From positions 62,001-126,000 of the forward strand of contig NZ_BDBC01000031.1 of assembly GCF_001612785.1 (NCBI RefSeq): a stretch of 64,000 nt of DNA, written 5' to 3'. The translations under genes and the position numbers were made by a program. Positions 37,091 to 46,859 of this stretch are shown here, piece by piece. The notes beneath the pieces were generated by a model, which was given only the letters and a program-made list of their open reading frames with translations, made no database searches and had not been told where the DNA came from. The DNA comes from Nocardia beijingensis NBRC 16342 (GTDB taxonomy: Bacteria; Actinomycetota; Actinomycetes; Mycobacteriales; Mycobacteriaceae). The stretch's first letter is position 1. The number at the start of each line of letters is the position of its first letter.

Positions 37091-37458
37091 GGCGTCTCCG
37101 GCGGCCAGGTGATGGGCCGTTCTGGTGTAGCGCTGCCGGATCACCTCGGCCCGGGCCGAATCGGCCACCTCCGGCGTGACCGGCTTCGGTCGATAATCGG
37201 CGTATCTTCTTGCGGAACGGAGCGTTTCCGGCGTGCGATCGCAGTTCCGGCGTGGGGTCGACGGGGGGGGCTTGGTGGGGCGGGCAACCCCGGCCGTGGG
37301 TCGTCGGCGGTTGTCGGATGGACAGATTGCCCCAGTGGATGCCCGACAGCGCCGACACACGAGGCCGGCCGGGTGACTTCCACAAGACGTTCTCCGCCGT
37401 ATCGTCTGTCTGTTCTTCGACTGCTTGCGGTTTCACACTGACGAACGGGAGAAGTTGG
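37091..37458. other. Intergenic, no gene recognised
   Basis: 368 bases between the response regulator and a secreted protein, including a run of eight G near 37263. A minus-strand frame here has protein-like composition over about 40 codons (YADYRPKPVTPEVADSARAE) but no start, stop or known family that fits; possibly a scar. Confidence 0.4.
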
Positions 37459-37902
37459 ATGCGTATCATCATCGGCACGCTCGGTGCCCTCACAGCCGCG
37501 GCCGGTCTGATCACCGCCGCCCCGGCCGCCCATGCGGGCACCAACCACAGAGTCACCCCCACCGCCATCACTCGCATCGGCGACGGTCAGGCGAGGGTCA
37601 CTGTCGACTATCAATGTCCCCCCAACTGGACGACCGATCCGCAGCGCCCCTACGTCGACGGCATCCAAGCCTTCGCGCTGGCGAACGCCCCCAGCAATCT
37701 CAGGGTGGAAGGGGCCAACCAGATGAAGCTGACATGCGACCGTTCCCCCCACACGACGACGGTCACCATCTCCGCTACCAGGGGCCAACTCACCCCCGCA
37801 GCCGCAGGAACCTTGATGACTGTCACCGCCGCCTTCTATCGAGTCGGACCCCGTGGCGGCGTGATTCCGGGGGACACGGTCCACGGCATGAAACTGACCT
37901 GA
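37459..37902 (+). CDS. Small secreted protein
   Basis: 147 residues; ATG with GGGAGAAG upstream. Sec signal MRIIIGTLGALTAAAGLITA ending AAHAG. The mature part has two cysteines (YQCPPN, KLTCDR), probably a disulfide, and alternating beta-strand patterns (ITRIGDGQARVTVDYQC, TTTVTISATRG), suggesting a small beta-sandwich. Function unknown. No operon partner. Confidence 0.75.
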   Translation: MRIIIGTLGALTAAAGLITAAPAAHAGTNHRVTPTAITRIGDGQARVTVDYQCPPNWTTDPQRPYVDGIQAFALANAPSNLRVEGANQMKLTCDRSPHTTTVTISATRGQLTPAAAGTLMTVTAAFYRVGPRGGVIPGDTVHGMKLT

Positions 37903-37998
37903 CCCGAGCCGGCCGCCGCCCCTCGCGCACGACAGCCCCGCGGATCTGCTCTGGAAGGCCGGGTCTACAGGATCACCGGCCTCCCAGGCTAGTTCGGC

Positions 37999-38271
37999 TC
38001 AGACAGCGCCATCCAGGGTGTCCTGCGGAGCGCCGTACTGCACCGACTCTCGCGGGCTGCGATCGTTCGCGCCGTTGCATTGCGCTGTGACGCGGCAGGA
38101 GGCATCCGAGGAAGGCGTCGATGAAGAACAGCCTGTTCGCGTGGCTCCGCCCTGGCCCGTCATGCCGAAGATGTGGTCCTTGCATCCAGTGTTCATCGAT
38201 CGATACAGCTGGTCGGAGGCCCAATAGTCGGCGCTGGTGGCGCCTTGCGCCAGAGTGGACACCGACCGCAT
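37999..38271 (-). CDS. Doubtful small hypothetical protein
   Basis: 90-codon frame with protein-like local sequence (GATSADYWASDQLYRSMNTG) and several cysteines, but a weak start and no family. May be a fragment of a larger lost gene. The remaining 37903-38398 shows nothing else. Confidence 0.3.
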   Translation of the reverse strand: MRSVSTLAQGATSADYWASDQLYRSMNTGCKDHIFGMTGQGGATRTGCSSSTPSSDASCRVTAQCNGANDRSPRESVQYGAPQDTLDGAV

Positions 38272-38398
38272 GATTCCGCCGGATCATGCGCTACAGCCCG
38301 AGCTGCTCGCCAATGAAACCGGGGCGCGGACCTGGACCGGCCGCCCTCCACTCAGGCCGTCCGTGGCCCCGCAGCGGCCGTCCGCCCTGTATGTCCGA

Positions 38399-38965
38399 TC
38401 AGTCGCGTTTCGCCTCGTAGCGCAGCAGGACCGTGCCGCCCGGGAAGGTGCGGTTCTCCAACAGTCGCAGCGAGATCCATGACGGCAGTGTCGGGAAGAA
38501 CGGGGTGCCGCCGCCCACCGCGGTGGGCGTGACCACGAGCCGGTACTCGTCCACCAGTCCGGCTTGCACGATCGGGGCGGCCAGCGTTGCGCCGGCTACC
38601 TCCAACGTGCCGTCGGTTTCTGCTTTCAGTTTGGTCACCACCTCGACCGGGTCGCCGCGTTCCAGGCGGGAGTTCCAGTCGACCGACTCCAAGGTGCGGG
38701 AGAACACGACCTTGGGCATGTCGCGCCAGATGCGGGCGAAGTCGACGATCAGCGGGGTGGCGTCCGGGGCCTTGTCGGCGGTCGGCCAGTACGCGGACAT
38801 GAGTTCGTAGAGCCGCCGCCCGTAGAACGACAGGGCGGTTTCCCGCTCGAAGTCGTTCCAGTACTGGTGGAGCTCTTCGCTCGGATCGGACCAGTCGATG
38901 TTGCCCTGCGCGTCGGCGATGTAGCCGTCCACCGACACGTTGAAGCCATAGATGAGTCTGCCCAT
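38399..38965 (-). CDS. Dihydrofolate reductase-family protein (RibD C-terminal type)
   Basis: 188 residues from the ATG at 38965. GRLIYGFNVSVDGYIADAQG, ALSFYGRRLYELM and KVVFSRTLE show the Rossmann-like DHFR/RibD fold; VAGATLAAPIVQAGLVDEYR and PTAVGGGTPFFP are the usual C-terminal motifs. Likely an NAD(P)H-dependent reductase of unknown substrate. The family is abundant and usually not true DHFR. Confidence 0.88.
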   Translation of the reverse strand: MGRLIYGFNVSVDGYIADAQGNIDWSDPSEELHQYWNDFERETALSFYGRRLYELMSAYWPTADKAPDATPLIVDFARIWRDMPKVVFSRTLESVDWNSRLERGDPVEVVTKLKAETDGTLEVAGATLAAPIVQAGLVDEYRLVVTPTAVGGGTPFFPTLPSWISLRLLENRTFPGGTVLLRYEAKRD

Positions 38966-39251
38966 GCAGATCAGACTGCACCGAAGGGCAAAACTCATCG
39001 CCACGCCACCACGAGAATTGTTGATTTCTTGTACGCCTCGCCCACCGCACCCCCTTCCTCACCCTCATCGAGGTCCACCGCCCCGGCGACCCATCACGCT
39101 CCGTTCCCCTCGGCCGCACCCGCGCCGCCGAACACGCCGATCAACCGTCCATCAGTGCCGATCGATGATGCAGCAAGGCTGTGACCAGCGATAGAATCAT
39201 GAACAGGTCGGGGAACCGCAGAAATCTCGATCTCGGAAGGAGATGAGATCG

Positions 39252-39344
39252 ATGGGCCCCTTCGGCCTCGATCTCGGCGTCGACCTCCACATGGTCCTCA
39301 GATGGCTCGCCATCACGTTCGGAATCGGATACGGCCTCAGCTGA
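39252..39344 (+). CDS. Small hydrophobic peptide (30 aa) with strong ribosome site
   Basis: GGAAGGAGATGAG lies immediately upstream of an ATG opening a 30-codon frame. The peptide reads MGPFGLDLGVDLHMVLRWLA then ITFGIGYGLS, ending in one membrane-length hydrophobic stretch. Looks like a small membrane protein. No neighbour in the same operon. Confidence 0.45.
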   Translation: MGPFGLDLGVDLHMVLRWLAITFGIGYGLS

Positions 39345-39999
39345 CCGATGAGCCGGACGCCGCGGCCGCGCTACTCCTCACTTGCGCCGGCCGAGCGTCG
39401 TCGGACACCACCAGCCCCTCCCCGACCGTGCCCGCCACTGGACGCAACCCCGCGAGCTACGAACGAAGGTGTGGCGCATTTCGGCGTTTCACCCGCGAGG
39501 CACTTGGTCGAACCCGAATCCGGGTCTGGCGGTGATGACCCACTCGGCCCAAGTAGACGCGCAGGTTGAGAGTCCCAGGAGCCCGCGGCCGTGTCGGACT
39601 CGCGCCGCCGCTTCAAGGGTGCACATGTCCATAGCCGCGTCAGCGGCCGGACGAACTCAACAGTTCGCCATGCCGTCGGCTGACATTCGGAAAGTAAGGG
39701 AGCGCCGATTCTCGGTGATCGACTCCTGGCAACTATTCAGCAAATCATGGCATACTCACCCAGGGCGGCGAGAACCGGTGACCGAACCGATGAAGAACGA
39801 TGGGAGCCCGGCGGGAGCGACGCGTCGTGCCGTCGCGTCATGCCGATCACCGACTCGGCGACGCCTGCGGCCCCGCTCCGAGATCCGAGCGCTCCGAGAT
39901 TACTCAGCGACGGGTTGTCCGGCCGTGCAGAGCACATAGCGGTCGCTGAGATCTACGCCAAGCGTCGTGCGGCGCTGCAGGGACCGGAGAGGAGTGGAC
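39345..39999. other. Intergenic, no gene recognised
   Basis: About 650 bases with several overlapping frames in all directions, none with a convincing start, ribosome site or family. Presumably the leader and promoter of the BBE oxidase plus decayed sequence. Confidence 0.5.
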
Positions 40000-41478
40000 T
40001 TGAGTGATCTTTCCCGTCGTGACCTGCTCAGGGCGTCGACGGCCGCCGGCATGGGAGCGGTCGTCGTTTCGGGCCTGATAGCCGCGGACACTCCGGATAT
40101 CGCGTATGCGAGCCCGGGATGCCCGCCCGCGACGCTGACCGGTTACATCGTTCGCCCCGGTGACGCGGCGTACACGGACGCACGCCTCGGCTGGGACCAG
40201 CTCTTTTCGCATTATCCGCTGGTCATCGTCTTCGCGCAGGACACACAGGACGTGGTGAACGCCCTCACGTGGGCGCGGCAGCACGACGTCGTGTTGCGGG
40301 TGCGCAGCGGCCGCCACGCCCTCGAAGGCTGGTCGAACGTCGACAACGGCATCGTGATCGACGTCAGCCGGCTCGAGTCGGTCCGGATCGACCCTGGCGC
40401 TCGAACCGCGACGGTCGGCGCCGGGCTGAACCAGTTGGAAGCGGTGACGTCGCTCGCGAAGCAGAACTTCGCGATCACGACCGGAAGCGAGGGCAGCGTA
40501 AGCGTGTGCGGCGCGACGCTCGGCGGTGGCCTCGGGCCGCTCAACCGATGGGCCGGCATGGCCTGCGACAGCCTGATGGCGGCCGAGGTCGTCGTCCCTT
40601 CGGGTCAGGACTGCGCCGAGGTGATCAACGCGGACTCGCAGCAGCACTCGGATCTGCTCTGGGCGCTTCGCGGCGCGGGAAACGGCAACTTCGGGATCGT
40701 CACACAACTCACCTACCAGGTGTATCCGCTCACGGGGCTCGCCAATGTGCAGGCGACATGGGATGGACTCGGGGATCTGGCTGGGGTCTTCGAGGCATGG
40801 CAGCGTACGGTGCCGTCCGCCGACAGCCGCCTGGGATCCGAGCTCGAGGTCCACAAGTCCCAGATCCTGCTGTCCGCGTGGCTTGTGGAAGGTGCGGCGG
40901 CGCAGGCCAGGGAGATGCTGGCTCCGATCCTGTCGGTCGGCACGCCCGAGGTCACGGTGCAGGTCGGTAATTGGGGCGATATTTTCGCAAAAGCCCAGAT
41001 CCCGCTCGAGCAAGAGCCCGCGAACTGGAAATTCTTCTCGCAGTTCGTCAAAGAGCCGTTCCCAGCGAAGGCGATCGACATCATCGGCTCCTTCATGCGA
41101 AACGCACCCACAGAGGAGAGCAACTATTTCGTCGATGCCTTCGGCGGGGCGATCAAGAGCGAGCCGCGCGGCGGGACGGCGTTCGTGCATCGCGACGCTC
41201 TCTTCTACGGTGAGATCGGCGCGGCGTGGGGGACGCGTTCGACACAACCGGGCGTCAGCGACCCGCTGACCCCGCAGGCCCAGGCCTGGATCGCCGAGTT
41301 CAGCCAGGCGCTGCGGCCCTACACGGACGGCGCCTACGTCAACGTGCCGAACGCCGGAATGCAAGAGTGGGCGACCGCCTATTGGGGGCGACAGCACTTC
41401 GAGCAACTGCGCCGGATCAAGGCGAAGTACGACCCGTACAACGTCTTCCAGTACGAGCAGAGCATCCCGCCCGCGTAA
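40000..41478 (+). CDS. Tat-exported berberine-bridge-enzyme-type FAD-linked oxidase
   Basis: 492 residues from a TTG at 40000 (GGAGAGGAG six bases upstream). The N-terminal SRRDLLRASTAAGMGAVVVS is a twin-arginine signal. The PCMH FAD domain shows VVNALTWARQHDVVLRVRSG then RHALEGWS, whose His is the usual covalent FAD anchor; VCGATLGGGLGPLNRWAG supplies the GGG loop and a Cys nearby that might form a second bond. The C-terminal BBE segment NVPNAGMQEWATAYWG...LRRIKAKYDPYNVFQ is intact. Oxidises alcohols, sugars or heterocycles outside the cytosol; substrate unknown. Confidence 0.92.
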   Translation: MSDLSRRDLLRASTAAGMGAVVVSGLIAADTPDIAYASPGCPPATLTGYIVRPGDAAYTDARLGWDQLFSHYPLVIVFAQDTQDVVNALTWARQHDVVLRVRSGRHALEGWSNVDNGIVIDVSRLESVRIDPGARTATVGAGLNQLEAVTSLAKQNFAITTGSEGSVSVCGATLGGGLGPLNRWAGMACDSLMAAEVVVPSGQDCAEVINADSQQHSDLLWALRGAGNGNFGIVTQLTYQVYPLTGLANVQATWDGLGDLAGVFEAWQRTVPSADSRLGSELEVHKSQILLSAWLVEGAAAQAREMLAPILSVGTPEVTVQVGNWGDIFAKAQIPLEQEPANWKFFSQFVKEPFPAKAIDIIGSFMRNAPTEESNYFVDAFGGAIKSEPRGGTAFVHRDALFYGEIGAAWGTRSTQPGVSDPLTPQAQAWIAEFSQALRPYTDGAYVNVPNAGMQEWATAYWGRQHFEQLRRIKAKYDPYNVFQYEQSIPPA

Positions 41479-41848
41479 CACCGATCGATAGTCGGTCATG
41501 ATTGTCGCCGCGGCCCCGCCACCTAGCTCACCGCTTCGCTGGCGGTCCTGCGCACGATCGACCCTGGCCGGCTGCCGGCTCTCGATACCACTACCGCGCG
41601 GGATCAGTCGGCCTGCACTCCACCGCCGCGATTGTCCTGTCCACCGTCACCGGCATCCGATTGGGGTCGGCCTGGTCTCGATCGGCCGGTCAAGACTTGC
41701 GCGGCAGGCAGTAGTGTCTTCATCGACCAAGACGCAGGAACGGCGCTCACCGACTGCCAGTGCTGAAATGCCAACGGTGCGAGGCTTTCCGAGAGCCAGG
41801 GATACCGGCTACGGTTACCGCCGCCGACCAGCCTACGGGAGTACGAAC
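41479..41848. other. Intergenic leader, no gene recognised
   Basis: 370 bases upstream of the DUF6492 gene. The frame of that gene is open through here but lacks a better start. Confidence 0.5.
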
Positions 41849-42841
41849 GTGGTCACCGACACTACGCGCCTACCGGCAATCGACGTCATGATTCCGGTAG
41901 CGGCCAAGGACCTGTCCAGCCTCGACGCCTGCATCACCGGGCTGAGGGCGCACTGCCGTAATCAGATCCGGTCGGTGCATATAGTCGGATCCGCGCCATT
42001 GCGCGAACAAGTGCGGACCGAGCACGTGGTGCAGTGGATCGATGAGGAAGCGATCTCGCCGACACCGGCCGCCATCGAGGCGGCCCTGCGCAGAGTCGGC
42101 GGCCGTCACCATAATTCCTCCTGGTATTTCCAGCAGCTGGTCAAATTGAACTGTTTCCACATCCTGCCGAGAACCGTCCGGCACCTCCTGGTGCTCGACG
42201 CGGACTATGCGATCGTCGACGATGTCGTGTTCGTCGAGAGCGACGGCAGATCCTGTCTGGCATTCGGTTACCCGCTGCGATGGCGCCTCGGCACCCGCAG
42301 GCACGCGATGCCTGACCGCCACTCCGCCATCGCCGCCGCGACCCGGCTACTCGCCGAGTGGCGGGCGGTCGATCCGTACAGCGGGATGCAGCATCACATG
42401 GTGTTCGACAGGGAGATACTCGCGGACCTGATCCGGCGAGTCGAAGATCAGCACGAGCGACCGTTCTGGGAGGCATTCCTGGCGACGATAGAACACACGA
42501 AATGGACCGGCGCCTCGGAGTATGTGCTCTACCGCCGCTTCGCGGCAAGGTTCTTCGCTGCCCAGATCCGGTCACGGCACCTCGACGCCATCGACATCAT
42601 CCAGTCCGCCGAAAATGCCTCGTGGACACTGGCCGAAGCTGTCGCAGGCATCAGCCGGGCGGGAGTGAAGGCAGTCGGCTGCCACAGTTTTCTCAACTAC
42701 GCCAACCGAATCGCCACCATGGACTACATCCCCGACCAGCTACGCAGCAAGCTGCAAGCGACCCAGGGGCCGCTGATGCTCGGCCTCAACCAAGGCGCTC
42801 TCCATATCGCCCCCGCAGCCCGATCGAAAGAACAGCTATGA
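41849..42841 (+). CDS. DUF6492-type glycosyltransferase-like protein
   Basis: 330 residues from a GTG at 41849 (GGGAG seven bases upstream). IDVMIPVAAKDLSSLDACIT begins a GT-A-like nucleotide-sugar fold, VLDADYAIVDDV holds a DxD-type motif, and WYFQQLVKLNCFHI, SGMQHHMVF and YHR-type LYRRFA follow. The organisation matches the DUF6492 family, often found near polysaccharide or glycosylation genes. No signal peptide. The two next genes encode membrane-anchored proteins. Confidence 0.7.
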   Translation: MVTDTTRLPAIDVMIPVAAKDLSSLDACITGLRAHCRNQIRSVHIVGSAPLREQVRTEHVVQWIDEEAISPTPAAIEAALRRVGGRHHNSSWYFQQLVKLNCFHILPRTVRHLLVLDADYAIVDDVVFVESDGRSCLAFGYPLRWRLGTRRHAMPDRHSAIAAATRLLAEWRAVDPYSGMQHHMVFDREILADLIRRVEDQHERPFWEAFLATIEHTKWTGASEYVLYRRFAARFFAAQIRSRHLDAIDIIQSAENASWTLAEAVAGISRAGVKAVGCHSFLNYANRIATMDYIPDQLRSKLQATQGPLMLGLNQGALHIAPAARSKEQL

Positions 42842-42898
42842 TCAGGGCCGACTCGACGACGTGGCGGGGGCCCGTTCAGGGCCGGAGGGGCTACAGAC

Positions 42899-43792
42899 AT
42901 GACTGGCGCTGCGCACGAATCGGATGATCATAGGCGGGCGGCTGACGCCGATTCTCTTGCGCGGCCATTTTCGACAGATGGCCGGCCGGTCCCGGATTCG
43001 GACGTCTACTCTCGCATGTCGGCTCCACCCTCCGGTCACCCGATTACCGGGCACCAGCACGCCGGTGGGGGGCACTGGCCGCCGCAACAACCTCTGCCGA
43101 CGGCGGCTCCCACGCAGCGGGTCGGCCGAAGCAAGCCGGTATTGATTGTTGCCGGTTTAGTCGGGCTAGGAGTGATTGTGCTGGTGTTGGGGGTGGTGAT
43201 CGGTTTCACGATGCGGGCTCAGGACAGCGATACGGCCTCGGCCATCGTGCCGCCGGGACCGGTGACCTATTCGATGAGGGCGGTCACCAATGCGTGCGAC
43301 CTTGTCGATCTCACTCCATTGACCAGGTGGGCGTCGGCGCCGCACCTCGATCCGACACATGAGGAAACTCCGTCATCCGGCGACTTCGGCACCCTGAGTT
43401 GTAATCTGCACTACGGCAATTCGACCGGCGACACCTTTCCCATGAACACCGCGACGGTCAGAGTCCGGGCCGACGTCATGAATGGTTCGGCTTCGCGAAC
43501 GTACGACCATTGGAAACGCAGCGCCGCCGACCTCGCCGATGACGGATCCGTGGTGACGTCCGGGGAGTTCACCGGAATCGGCACCCAAGGCTACTGGCAG
43601 TTCGAAGACGACAACTTCGGCGGCATCGTGGACGCCAGATACGTGATGTGCGTATGGGACGGCGGTGTCGCGGTGCGGGTGGAGATCGACCTCTCACGCG
43701 AAAAGGAAGCACCGGTGGTCGGCCGGGACGAACTCGATTCGGTCGCCAGATCCCAAACGCGCAAGGTGCTGGCCGGACTGCGCCAGAACTAG
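42899..43792 (+). CDS. Membrane-anchored DUF3558-like extracytoplasmic protein (copy 1)
   Basis: 297 residues, GGAGGGG upstream. A Pro/Gly/His-rich cytosolic N-terminus, one transmembrane helix at about 81-104, then an extracytoplasmic domain beginning YSMRAVTNACDLVDLTPL with a likely Cys pair (NACD, LSCN). The NACDL motif and domain length resemble DUF3558-type proteins of mycobacteria and nocardiae, though those are often lipoproteins. 124 bases upstream of a paralogue. Confidence 0.75.
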   Translation: MTGAAHESDDHRRAADADSLARPFSTDGRPVPDSDVYSRMSAPPSGHPITGHQHAGGGHWPPQQPLPTAAPTQRVGRSKPVLIVAGLVGLGVIVLVLGVVIGFTMRAQDSDTASAIVPPGPVTYSMRAVTNACDLVDLTPLTRWASAPHLDPTHEETPSSGDFGTLSCNLHYGNSTGDTFPMNTATVRVRADVMNGSASRTYDHWKRSAADLADDGSVVTSGEFTGIGTQGYWQFEDDNFGGIVDARYVMCVWDGGVAVRVEIDLSREKEAPVVGRDELDSVARSQTRKVLAGLRQN

Positions 43793-43916
43793 CGACCATC
43801 GACTCGAACGGGCCGATGCGGATGGTCGGTGGCTACTCGGACACCGGCGCAGTACGATCGGCGCGAAACGGAGGGGTCGACGGTGATCACGTCGAGGAAT
43901 CGAAGGGCTGCGAGAG

Positions 43917-44801
43917 ATGACGGACCCGCGGCACACACCCAGCCCACCCGTCCCGGGCGACTCCGATCCCGCTCTACGGCAAGCACCTTCGTCGACCGGC
44001 GACTGGACACGGCCGGTCACAGGGTACGGCCAACCTGGTCAGGAGTATCAGCCGTGGGCACAGCAGGGTGCGTCCTCCTCTGCCGGTTACCGTAAGCGGG
44101 GTCTGCTCGCAGCCGGTGTCGTCGCGTTGGTGGCGATGCTGGGCGCCGGTGTGGTGATCGGCATCGTCATCGCCGACGGCGCCGGTGGCAGTGGGTCCGT
44201 CCCTGTCGAAGCGTCCGCCAGCGCAGCGGCGACATCGTCTACCGCCACGGCCACCCCACGTCCGGAACCGGCGCCGGGGATCTATTCGATGAGCAGGATC
44301 GCCAACGCGTGCGATCTGATCGATCCCGCCCCGTTGCTCCAGTGGTCGTCCACACCGGACCAGCCGCCCTCCCACCACGAAACTCCGCCGAGCGTCTACA
44401 CCCCCGGCCGTCTGTCATGCCAATTCAGCTACAAGAGCCTCGCGCGCGACGGCGTCCACTGGAATCAAGCGGCCGTCGACCTCAGCGTCGAGTTCACAGC
44501 GGCCGGAGCCGCTCCCGCCTATGACGATTGGAAACGCCAAGACACCACTCCGGGGCCGGGATCGAGTTCCGGCGAAATGACCGGCATAGGCGCCCAGGGT
44601 TATTGGCACACCGCGGTATCGGAATCCAGCTACACGACTGGAATGGACTACCTCGTCGGCGTGCAGGACAGCAACGTCTCGGTGCGAGTGCGCATCCCCA
44701 TCCTGCGCCAGCATGGCGAGCCCTCGGTGAACCTCGACGAGCTCGGCGCCGTCGCCAGGAATCAAGCCCAGCAGGCCCTGGACGGACTGAGGAAGAAGTA
44801 A
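43917..44801 (+). CDS. Membrane-anchored DUF3558-like extracytoplasmic protein (copy 2)
   Basis: 294 residues; same layout as the preceding gene: Pro-rich N-terminus, transmembrane helix near 62-86, Ala/Ser/Thr linker, then YSMSRIANACDLIDPAPLLQ and matching downstream landmarks (HHETPPS, LSCQF, YDDWKR, MTGIGAQGYW, LDELGAVARNQAQQ). Clearly a diverged tandem duplicate. Function unknown; presumably an envelope protein. Confidence 0.78.
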   Translation: MTDPRHTPSPPVPGDSDPALRQAPSSTGDWTRPVTGYGQPGQEYQPWAQQGASSSAGYRKRGLLAAGVVALVAMLGAGVVIGIVIADGAGGSGSVPVEASASAAATSSTATATPRPEPAPGIYSMSRIANACDLIDPAPLLQWSSTPDQPPSHHETPPSVYTPGRLSCQFSYKSLARDGVHWNQAAVDLSVEFTAAGAAPAYDDWKRQDTTPGPGSSSGEMTGIGAQGYWHTAVSESSYTTGMDYLVGVQDSNVSVRVRIPILRQHGEPSVNLDELGAVARNQAQQALDGLRKK

Positions 44802-45275
44802 CCCCTGCCGAGCACAGGTCAGCTCAGCGGGGGGAGCCAGGGAACTGCGTTGTGAGCAAAACTTTGCTTGACCGGCACCAGTCCGGCGTGATCATCCAGC
44901 GCCATGATCGTGACTCCGACCAAACCGGCCTCATTGCGTGGTCTCGGCGTCGAAAGCTTTCATTGTCAACGATGCCGAGCAGGCACAGCCACTCTGTCAC
45001 ACACGGCGGCGGGTCTTCGTTCACGGTGCGGAAACGCAAACCACGCCTGCGTCTGGGCGTGGTTCGCCGACCGAGCGAGCCGCACGGTTGCCCCGATTCA
45101 CTCGAAAGGGGTGAATCGGTCGCGTTCGGATGTTCCTACAGTCGACTGTGTGGCTCTGGGTTGCTCGGCCAGGAGCCACATCACTGGACCGAGGCTCCGC
45201 TGCATCTGCGGCGGAGTCGATCTGCATGGCGCAATCGCTCATCTCATGGCACATCCGGCCAAGGAGGGTTCGACT
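44802..45275. other. Intergenic region with an inverted repeat
   Basis: 474 bases without a supported gene. A 9-bp perfect dyad at 45093-45119 (CCGATTCAC / GTGAATCGG, nine-base loop) may be a terminator or operator ahead of the lectin-like gene. Confidence 0.5.
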
Positions 45276-46787
45276 ATGACGACGTATGCACCGGTCACCA
45301 TCCAGCAGGCACAGTTCCCGATCGTGGAATCGTTCACCCAGCAGACGGTGACCAACCCGCACTGGCAACTGCTGGGCAGCGCGCGGCTGCACGACGGCAG
45401 CCTGGAGCTGACGCCCAACGCCAATTCCCAGGCCGGGACGGCGTTCCTCGATCAGCCGTTCTCGTCCACGCTCGGGGTCACCATCGACTTCGACTACTCC
45501 TGCGAGGGAGCAGCAATGCTCGGCGACGGCTTCAGCGTCTACGTGATCGACGGCGCGCACACCACTCAGCCCGGCGGTATCGGCGCCGCACTCGGCTACT
45601 CGATGACGAAAACAGGGTCGGGGCAGATCGTCGCGCCCGGGGTCACTGCCGGGTTCGTCGGCGTCGGCTTCGACAACTATGGCAACTTCGCCACACCCTT
45701 GGCCGGTACCGGAGGCGGCGCGCAACGGCCCAACACCGTCGGGGTACGTGGAGCGGGCAGTCTGCGGGAGGGATTCGGCTGGCTAACCGGCGTTACGGTG
45801 CCGGGTGGATTCCGCGCGGACTGGGAGCGCGGCGCGCACATCCAGGTCTCCATCATCGGCGGTCGGCTGACCGTTCGGCACGCCGACAGGACCAACCCGA
45901 ACGGCACCCTGCTGATCGACAATTTCGATCTCGGCGGCGCGAGCGGTCAGCCCCGCGTGCCCGAGACCTTCAAGTTGGGCTTCGCGGCCGGAACCGGCGC
46001 CGCGACCGCCTCTCACCGCATCAGGAACCTGAAGGTGACACTGCCCGCGGAAATGCCTCTGGAGATCAGCGGCCCGCAGACGGCACAGTCGGGACATCGG
46101 ATCACCTACACCATCGGCGTGCAGAACCTCGGCCCCAACGACGCCCCCGACGCCGTGCTGGACGGCACTGTTCCGACAGAGCTGACCGACCTGGAACTGA
46201 CCTGCCAGGCCGAGAACGGGGCCGTCTGCGGCACCGGATCGGTTCGCGACGGCTTGCACCTGCCGATCGACCTGCCCAAGGGCGGTAAGGCGGTCATCCA
46301 ACTGACCGGCACGATCGACCCGCAGTTCGAGGGCCGCCTCACCTGCACCAGCCTCATCACCTCGCCCTCACGCGCCAATACCGCCGAACGGCACTCCGGC
46401 TCGGTCACCACCGACGTCGATCGGCCCCCCGTCACCGTCTCCCCCGCGATCGTCGGGCAGTGGCCCCAGACCTGGCCTGACGACGCGAAGGGATGGGTCA
46501 TCAGCTATGACCTCACGCTGGCCGCCCACGAGCAGCGGGTGGTGTGGTGGGAGATCCGTTTCGACGTCCCGCCACGGACACGCATCAATCCCCAGCAGAG
46601 TCAGTGGTACCGCGTGATCGAGGACGGCACAGACGGATCGGTCGTGATCACCACGCCGGATGACACCCACACCATCGAGCCCGGCACGCCCCTGACCGTG
46701 GCCGTGCAACTGCTCTACCCCTCCCAGCACGAGGCCGGCGACGGCGTCCTGCGCAACCTCCAGGCTACCGAGGTGACCCGCCCATAG
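45276..46787 (+). CDS. L-type-lectin-like protein with DUF11 domain
   Basis: 503 residues; AAGGAGGG seven bases upstream of the ATG. The N-terminal about 250 residues form a concanavalin-like lectin domain (ANSQAGTAFLDQPF, GDGFSVYVIDG, VGVGFDNYGNF, VRHADRTNPNG). A DUF11/CARDB-like beta domain follows (TYTIGVQNLGPNDAPDAV, GRLTCTSLITSPS), then a further beta domain with WVISYDLTLAAHEQRVVWW. Surprisingly no signal peptide is visible for such an adhesin-like architecture. A strong terminator follows. Confidence 0.78.
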   Translation: MTTYAPVTIQQAQFPIVESFTQQTVTNPHWQLLGSARLHDGSLELTPNANSQAGTAFLDQPFSSTLGVTIDFDYSCEGAAMLGDGFSVYVIDGAHTTQPGGIGAALGYSMTKTGSGQIVAPGVTAGFVGVGFDNYGNFATPLAGTGGGAQRPNTVGVRGAGSLREGFGWLTGVTVPGGFRADWERGAHIQVSIIGGRLTVRHADRTNPNGTLLIDNFDLGGASGQPRVPETFKLGFAAGTGAATASHRIRNLKVTLPAEMPLEISGPQTAQSGHRITYTIGVQNLGPNDAPDAVLDGTVPTELTDLELTCQAENGAVCGTGSVRDGLHLPIDLPKGGKAVIQLTGTIDPQFEGRLTCTSLITSPSRANTAERHSGSVTTDVDRPPVTVSPAIVGQWPQTWPDDAKGWVISYDLTLAAHEQRVVWWEIRFDVPPRTRINPQQSQWYRVIEDGTDGSVVITTPDDTHTIEPGTPLTVAVQLLYPSQHEAGDGVLRNLQATEVTRP

Positions 46788-46812
46788 TCGGACCCGACGC
46801 AATACAGCAGCA

Positions 46813-46859
46813 GAACAGCGTCAGGATGGGGCGAGAACCACTTCATCCTGACGCTGTTC
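46813..46859. terminator. Strong hairpin terminator
   Basis: A perfect 16-bp stem (GAACAGCGTCAGGATG / CATCCTGACGCTGTTC) with a 15-base loop, 25 bases after the lectin-like gene stop. Confidence 0.85.

Noticed and set aside
37141..37884. Minus-strand 247-codon frame
   Set aside because: Antisense to the secreted protein at 37459, composition typical of a shadow frame.
39904..41499. 531-codon minus-strand frame
   Set aside because: Antisense to the BBE-type oxidase; Arg-rich, no family.
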